This document shows positions 61,219-64,000 of a stretch of 64,000 nucleotides of DNA, one piece after another. The position numbers and the translations under genes are program-made. How positions within the stretch are numbered: position 1 is the first letter of the stretch; each line of letters starts with the position of its first letter. Source of the stretch: G963662905 sp963662905 (GTDB taxonomy: Bacteria > Bacteroidota > Bacteroidia > Bacteroidales > WRLA01); NCBI GenBank assembly GCA_963662905.2, contig CAXXFD010000002.1, positions 124,001-188,000 on the forward strand, in the 5' to 3' direction. The notes under the pieces were generated by a model. That model worked only from the letters and a program-made list of their open reading frames with translations. It did no database searches and had not been told where the DNA came from.

Positions 61219-62055
61219 CTATAATTTCGCACCGCATTTTTTGCAATAAACCGCATCATCATCGTGATTTGAGGCAAGGCATTCTTTGCAGACCTGGGTG
61301 TTTTCAATAGAATTTTGATGTTTGGTCAACTCAGAAGTGATGATACCCGTAGGCACGGCAATAATGGCATAACCAATGATCATGATAACGGAAGCCAATG
61401 CCTGACCCAGAGCAGTTTGTGGGGAAATATCGCCATAACCCACGGTAGTAAGCGTTACGATTGCCCAGTAAATTGCCCGCGGGATGCTCGTAAAACCGTT
61501 TTCCGGCCCTTCGATAATGTACATCAGGGAGCCCATCAAAACAACGATTGTAATCACAATTTCGAGGAAAACCACAATTTTATGACGGCTGGCCTTGAGG
61601 GAAATCATCAGAACAGCACTGGCACGGATGTAGCGCGCCATCTTTAACACCCTGAAAATCCGCAGGAAACGCAAAATCCGAATTACGATTAAATAATGAG
61701 AGCCGACTAAAAACAGGCTTAAATATGTAGGCAATATTGATAAAAAATCAATAATCCCGAAAAAGGAAAAAATATAGCGCAAAGGCTTACGGGTAGAGTA
61801 AATCCGAAGCACATATTCCGCAGTAAAAATCACCGTAACGCTCCATTCGATGAAGAGCAGAAATTCGTGGTACTGAGCATGAATCTTAGGCACGGAATCG
61901 AGCAAAGCGATCAGCACACTGATAAAGATAAGCCACAAAAGGGCGACATCAAAATTCTTTCCGGCAGGCGTATCTGCTTCAAAAATTATTTCGTGAATCC
62001 GGTTTTTCAGGCTTTTTCGTTGATCCTGTATCATGGTTTCGTTGGAATTATGCAC
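61219..62055 (-). CDS. voltage-gated potassium channel with C-terminal zinc ribbon
   Basis: 278 residues. Six membrane spans with an S4 helix carrying regularly spaced arginines (VIRILRFLRIFRVLKMARYI), a pore helix and the K+ selectivity filter TLTTVGYGDISP (about residues 200-211) identify a Kv-like channel. The C-terminal 25 residues (VCKECLASNHDDDAVYCKKC, then GAKL) form a zinc-ribbon motif with two CxxC pairs, an unusual addition that could sense metal or redox state or aid tetramer assembly. The stop codon of the upstream TIGR02757 gene is 4 bp from its start, so they may be co-transcribed. Confidence 0.93.
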   Translation of the reverse strand: MHNSNETMIQDQRKSLKNRIHEIIFEADTPAGKNFDVALLWLIFISVLIALLDSVPKIHAQYHEFLLFIEWSVTVIFTAEYVLRIYSTRKPLRYIFSFFGIIDFLSILPTYLSLFLVGSHYLIVIRILRFLRIFRVLKMARYIRASAVLMISLKASRHKIVVFLEIVITIVVLMGSLMYIIEGPENGFTSIPRAIYWAIVTLTTVGYGDISPQTALGQALASVIMIIGYAIIAVPTGIITSELTKHQNSIENTQVCKECLASNHDDDAVYCKKCGAKL

Positions 62056-62059
62056 TAAA

Positions 62060-62854
62060 TTACAAAATTACGGCCTTCTCAGACACGCCCATTCCAAAAA
62101 GGGCAAAATCGAAGCGCACCGGATCGGCGGGATCTAATATCCGCAATGAAGACGTAAGTTCCACCACGGCTTTCCAGTCATCCTGCTTACGTATAAAGAG
62201 TCCAAGTTGCCTGCCCACCCTTCCCGAATGCACATCGAGCGGGCACATCAAAACCGATGGCGAAATATTTTTCCACAATCCAAAATCCACGCCTTTATCG
62301 TCGTCGCGCACCATCCAGCGTAAAAACATATTCAGACGTTTGGCAGCGCTGCCTTTGGCCGGACTGGAGACGTGCTTTTCCGATCGCTGCTCGTGTTCAG
62401 ATTGCATCATCAATTCCCGAAAACGATTAATGCGGCTGTAAACATCTTCCTCAGGATCATCTCCGCTAAATACTTTTTCCATTCCGCCATGGTGTGCATA
62501 TAAATGGCGCAGCGCTGAAATAAAAAACAAAAGATCAGAATATTGAAAGGTACGGTGCTTAAAATGTTCAAGATTTTTTAAATCATTGCCCCCGGCGTTC
62601 ATCACAAAATCAAAAGGCGCATGATCCATCAAAGTCATCAACTTTTGTGCATTGGCAACAATCATTTTACGGTTGCCCCAGGCAATGGTAGCGCTGAACA
62701 AAGCCGATATTTCCTTGTCTTCCTTACGTTTAAAAGAATGCGGTATGCTAATGGGGTCATCTTCAATAAAAGAGGGATGATTATAATAATCACATTTCTT
62801 TTCGAGCAAATCGCGTACTTTATCCAGGTAAATATTAACAAATTCTGAAGCCAT
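62060..62854 (-). CDS. TIGR02757/DUF2400 family protein
   Basis: 264 residues from the start at 62854 (MASEFVNIYLDKVRDLLEKK). A longer frame from 62890 would overlap the methyltransferase gene by 32 bp and is less likely. Hallmarks of the family are YNHPSFIEDDPISIPHSF, DKEISALFSATIAWGNRKMI, FQYSDLLFFISALRHLY, RWMVRDDDKGVDFGLW and the C-terminal CPLDVHSGRVGRQLGL. The family is conserved in Bacteroidota but has no established function; the fold is related to HhH-GPD DNA glycosylases. It is sandwiched between an rRNA/tRNA methyltransferase and the potassium channel. Confidence 0.9.
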   Translation of the reverse strand: MASEFVNIYLDKVRDLLEKKCDYYNHPSFIEDDPISIPHSFKRKEDKEISALFSATIAWGNRKMIVANAQKLMTLMDHAPFDFVMNAGGNDLKNLEHFKHRTFQYSDLLFFISALRHLYAHHGGMEKVFSGDDPEEDVYSRINRFRELMMQSEHEQRSEKHVSSPAKGSAAKRLNMFLRWMVRDDDKGVDFGLWKNISPSVLMCPLDVHSGRVGRQLGLFIRKQDDWKAVVELTSSLRILDPADPVRFDFALFGMGVSEKAVIL

Positions 62855-62858
62855 AGAT

Positions 62859-63626
62859 TTAAGGTGAAATTTTACGGAACATTTCAGCAATCAATATCCC
62901 ACCCGCCACAGAGGCATTGAGCGATTCGGCCATTTTCTCCCCTTTTTGCGCCGGGATGCTTATTTTACGGGCTACTGCCTTTGCCAGCTCAGCACGAATG
63001 CCATGCGATTCGCTGCCAATTAACAAAGCAGTTTGTTTTGGGAAATTGCATTGGAAGGCATTTTCACCATCTAGAAAGGCTCCGAAAGTGGTATAATTGG
63101 AGTGTTTTAACTGAGCTGCGATTTCTTCTGCCGGGGCATAACGGCATCGTACCGAACGCAAAGCGCCCATTGTGGCCTGCACTACTTTTGGGTTGTAGTG
63201 TTCAACACAATCATTGGTCATCACAAGTTCCTCAAAACCAAACCAGTTCATCGTCCGGATGATGGTTCCCATATTGCCAGGATCGCTGATTCCATCGAGG
63301 ACAATGATAGGTTTCTCAGAATTATCGGGTAAAATACCGATGGGATCCTCCGGGATTGGGAACACGCAAAGCAGCTGATTGGGCGTTTTGAGGTTAGAAA
63401 TTTTTCCCAGCTCTGTGGCATTGATTTCCGTAATCTCAACCCAGGAAGGGAAAGAATGGTTTTCGAGAAAACCGGCAAGCGCATAAAGCTCACAGGAAGG
63501 CCAGGGATATCGCAGCAGATCAAGACAAACTTTGGGTCCCTCAGCAATAAAGAAACCCAGTTTTTGGCGGTATTTCCGCTGAGCCAATGACTGGAGGCGT
63601 TTTATTTGATTTTTTGTAAGAGCCAT
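62859..63626 (-). CDS. TrmH/SpoU-family RNA 2'-O-methyltransferase
   Basis: 255 residues. The N-terminal substrate-binding domain (NQIKRLQSLAQRKYRQKLGF, FIAEGPK) is followed by a SPOUT methyltransferase domain with motif 1 LDGISDPGNMGTIIRT, motif 2 LLIGSESHGI and motif 3 AESLNASVAGGILIAEMFR, which bind S-adenosylmethionine in a knotted fold. It methylates a ribose in rRNA or tRNA. Target choice (TrmH, RlmB or TsnR-type) cannot be settled from sequence. It is the first gene of the unit with the TIGR02757 protein and follows the rplI terminator. Confidence 0.92.
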   Translation of the reverse strand: MALTKNQIKRLQSLAQRKYRQKLGFFIAEGPKVCLDLLRYPWPSCELYALAGFLENHSFPSWVEITEINATELGKISNLKTPNQLLCVFPIPEDPIGILPDNSEKPIIVLDGISDPGNMGTIIRTMNWFGFEELVMTNDCVEHYNPKVVQATMGALRSVRCRYAPAEEIAAQLKHSNYTTFGAFLDGENAFQCNFPKQTALLIGSESHGIRAELAKAVARKISIPAQKGEKMAESLNASVAGGILIAEMFRKISP

Positions 63627-63654
63627 GCGACAAAGTTAAGAATCAGTGGCAGAT

Positions 63655-63687
63655 AAAAAAAAAGCGCCCCGAAAAACAGAGCGCTTT
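63655..63687 (-). terminator. intrinsic terminator of the rplI operon
   Basis: AAAGCGC (63661-63667) and GCGCTTT (63681-63687) pair around a 13-nt loop, with a T-run of nine on the minus strand. It lies 20 bp past the rplI stop codon. Confidence 0.85.
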
Positions 63688-63707
63688 AAATATTTTATGC
63701 TGTAGAA

Positions 63708-64000
63708 TTATTCTGCAAAAACTTCAAAACTGATTTTAGCACCAATTTCTTTGTGCAGTTTCACATCGGCATTATAAGTACCGAGTTCTTTAATAGAGTT
63801 GCCATCAACAAAGATTTTCTTACGATCCACATCGTAATTGAATTGTTCTTTCAGTGCATCGGCAATTTGCAGGGCATTTACAGAACCAAAGATTTTACCA
63901 TTGCTGGAAGCTTTAGCGCCGATACGAACGGTAAGACCTTCAAGAGCTTCTGCAAGAGCAGTACTTTCTTTGCGGATTTTTTCTTCTTTATACGATTTCT
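63708..64000 (-). CDS. rplI: 50S ribosomal protein L9, 5' part outside window
   Basis: The last 96 codons of bL9 on the minus strand, ending VKLHKEIGAKISFEVFAE and TAA at 63708-63710. Visible segments KIFGSVNALQIADAL and GSVTAKDIADAL-like residues, with KKIFVDGNSIKELGTYNADV, belong to the C-terminal RNA-binding domain of bL9. The start lies beyond position 64000. In bacteria it normally follows rpsF and rpsR, which should be just outside the window. Confidence 0.95.
   Translation of the reverse strand, partial: KSYKEEKIRKESTALAEALEGLTVRIGAKASSNGKIFGSVNALQIADALKEQFNYDVDRKKIFVDGNSIKELGTYNADVKLHKEIGAKISFEVFAE

Overview
The window reads as Bacteroidota (Bacteroidetes) chromosome, most like Bacteroidales/Marinilabiliales. 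The evidence is a type IX secretion C-terminal tail on a PKD-rich carboxypeptidase, lipoproteins with an acidic +2 region, a TonB-dependent receptor with a carboxypeptidase-regulatory domain, WG-repeat and DUF4348-like proteins, PruA, EtfAB and ClpC of Bacteroidota type, and promoters of the TTTG-N18/19-TAnnTTTG kind. No rRNA, tRNA or CRISPR array was recognised. The genus cannot be named from this window.

Layout: (1) 0-0.9 kb, a truncated IS66-family element. (2) 1.4-8.6 kb, an FGE-sulfatase/PKD lipoprotein, an FMN riboswitch with a terminator ahead of a TonB receptor (probable flavin uptake), galM, an AraC/GyrI-like regulator and a decayed Rpn-type nuclease. (3) 8.6-31.6 kb, mostly core functions: malQ with a GPH-type sugar transporter, a SRAP protein, a candidate small RNA, pruA, a secreted M14 peptidase, a TPR protein, gyrA divergent from clpC, a pair of paralogous membrane-anchored proteins, an etfB-etfA-acyl-CoA dehydrogenase operon and a class III nucleotide cyclase. 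(4) 31.7-36.7 kb, a tight three-gene unit: AAA ATPase, DUF4276 (TOPRIM-like) and an EndoQ-type PHP nuclease fused to a UvrD helicase. Five exact-period 310-bp tandem repeats follow. (5) 38.5-44.3 kb, a heptokinase-like GHMP kinase, a WG-like protein, and a second ATPase-nuclease pair (AAA plus PD-(D/E)XK-like) followed by a small lipoprotein.

(6) 44.5-56.9 kb is the accessory zone. It holds a DUF457 membrane protein, helically phased 21/42-bp degenerate repeats, a run of very small ORFs leading into a DUF4064/DUF4348-like membrane protein, an AT-rich hybrid histidine kinase, an intact IS66 element with an 8-bp target duplication and a duplicated right end, a mazEF-type module between 66-bp direct repeats, a serine hydrolase, and several hairpin-forming or short-period repeats. 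(7) 56.9-64 kb returns to housekeeping genes: fabG, a VWA/BatA-like membrane protein, an Ste24-type M48 protease, a voltage-gated K+ channel, a TIGR02757 protein, a TrmH-family RNA methyltransferase and the 3' part of rplI.

The strongest candidates for undescribed biology are the two independent ATPase-plus-nuclease operons (31.7-36.7 kb and 42.5-44.3 kb), both likely DNA-defence or repair modules. Next come the phased 21-bp repeat lattices, the 3'-end elements that trail accessory genes, and the small RNA at 12.6 kb.
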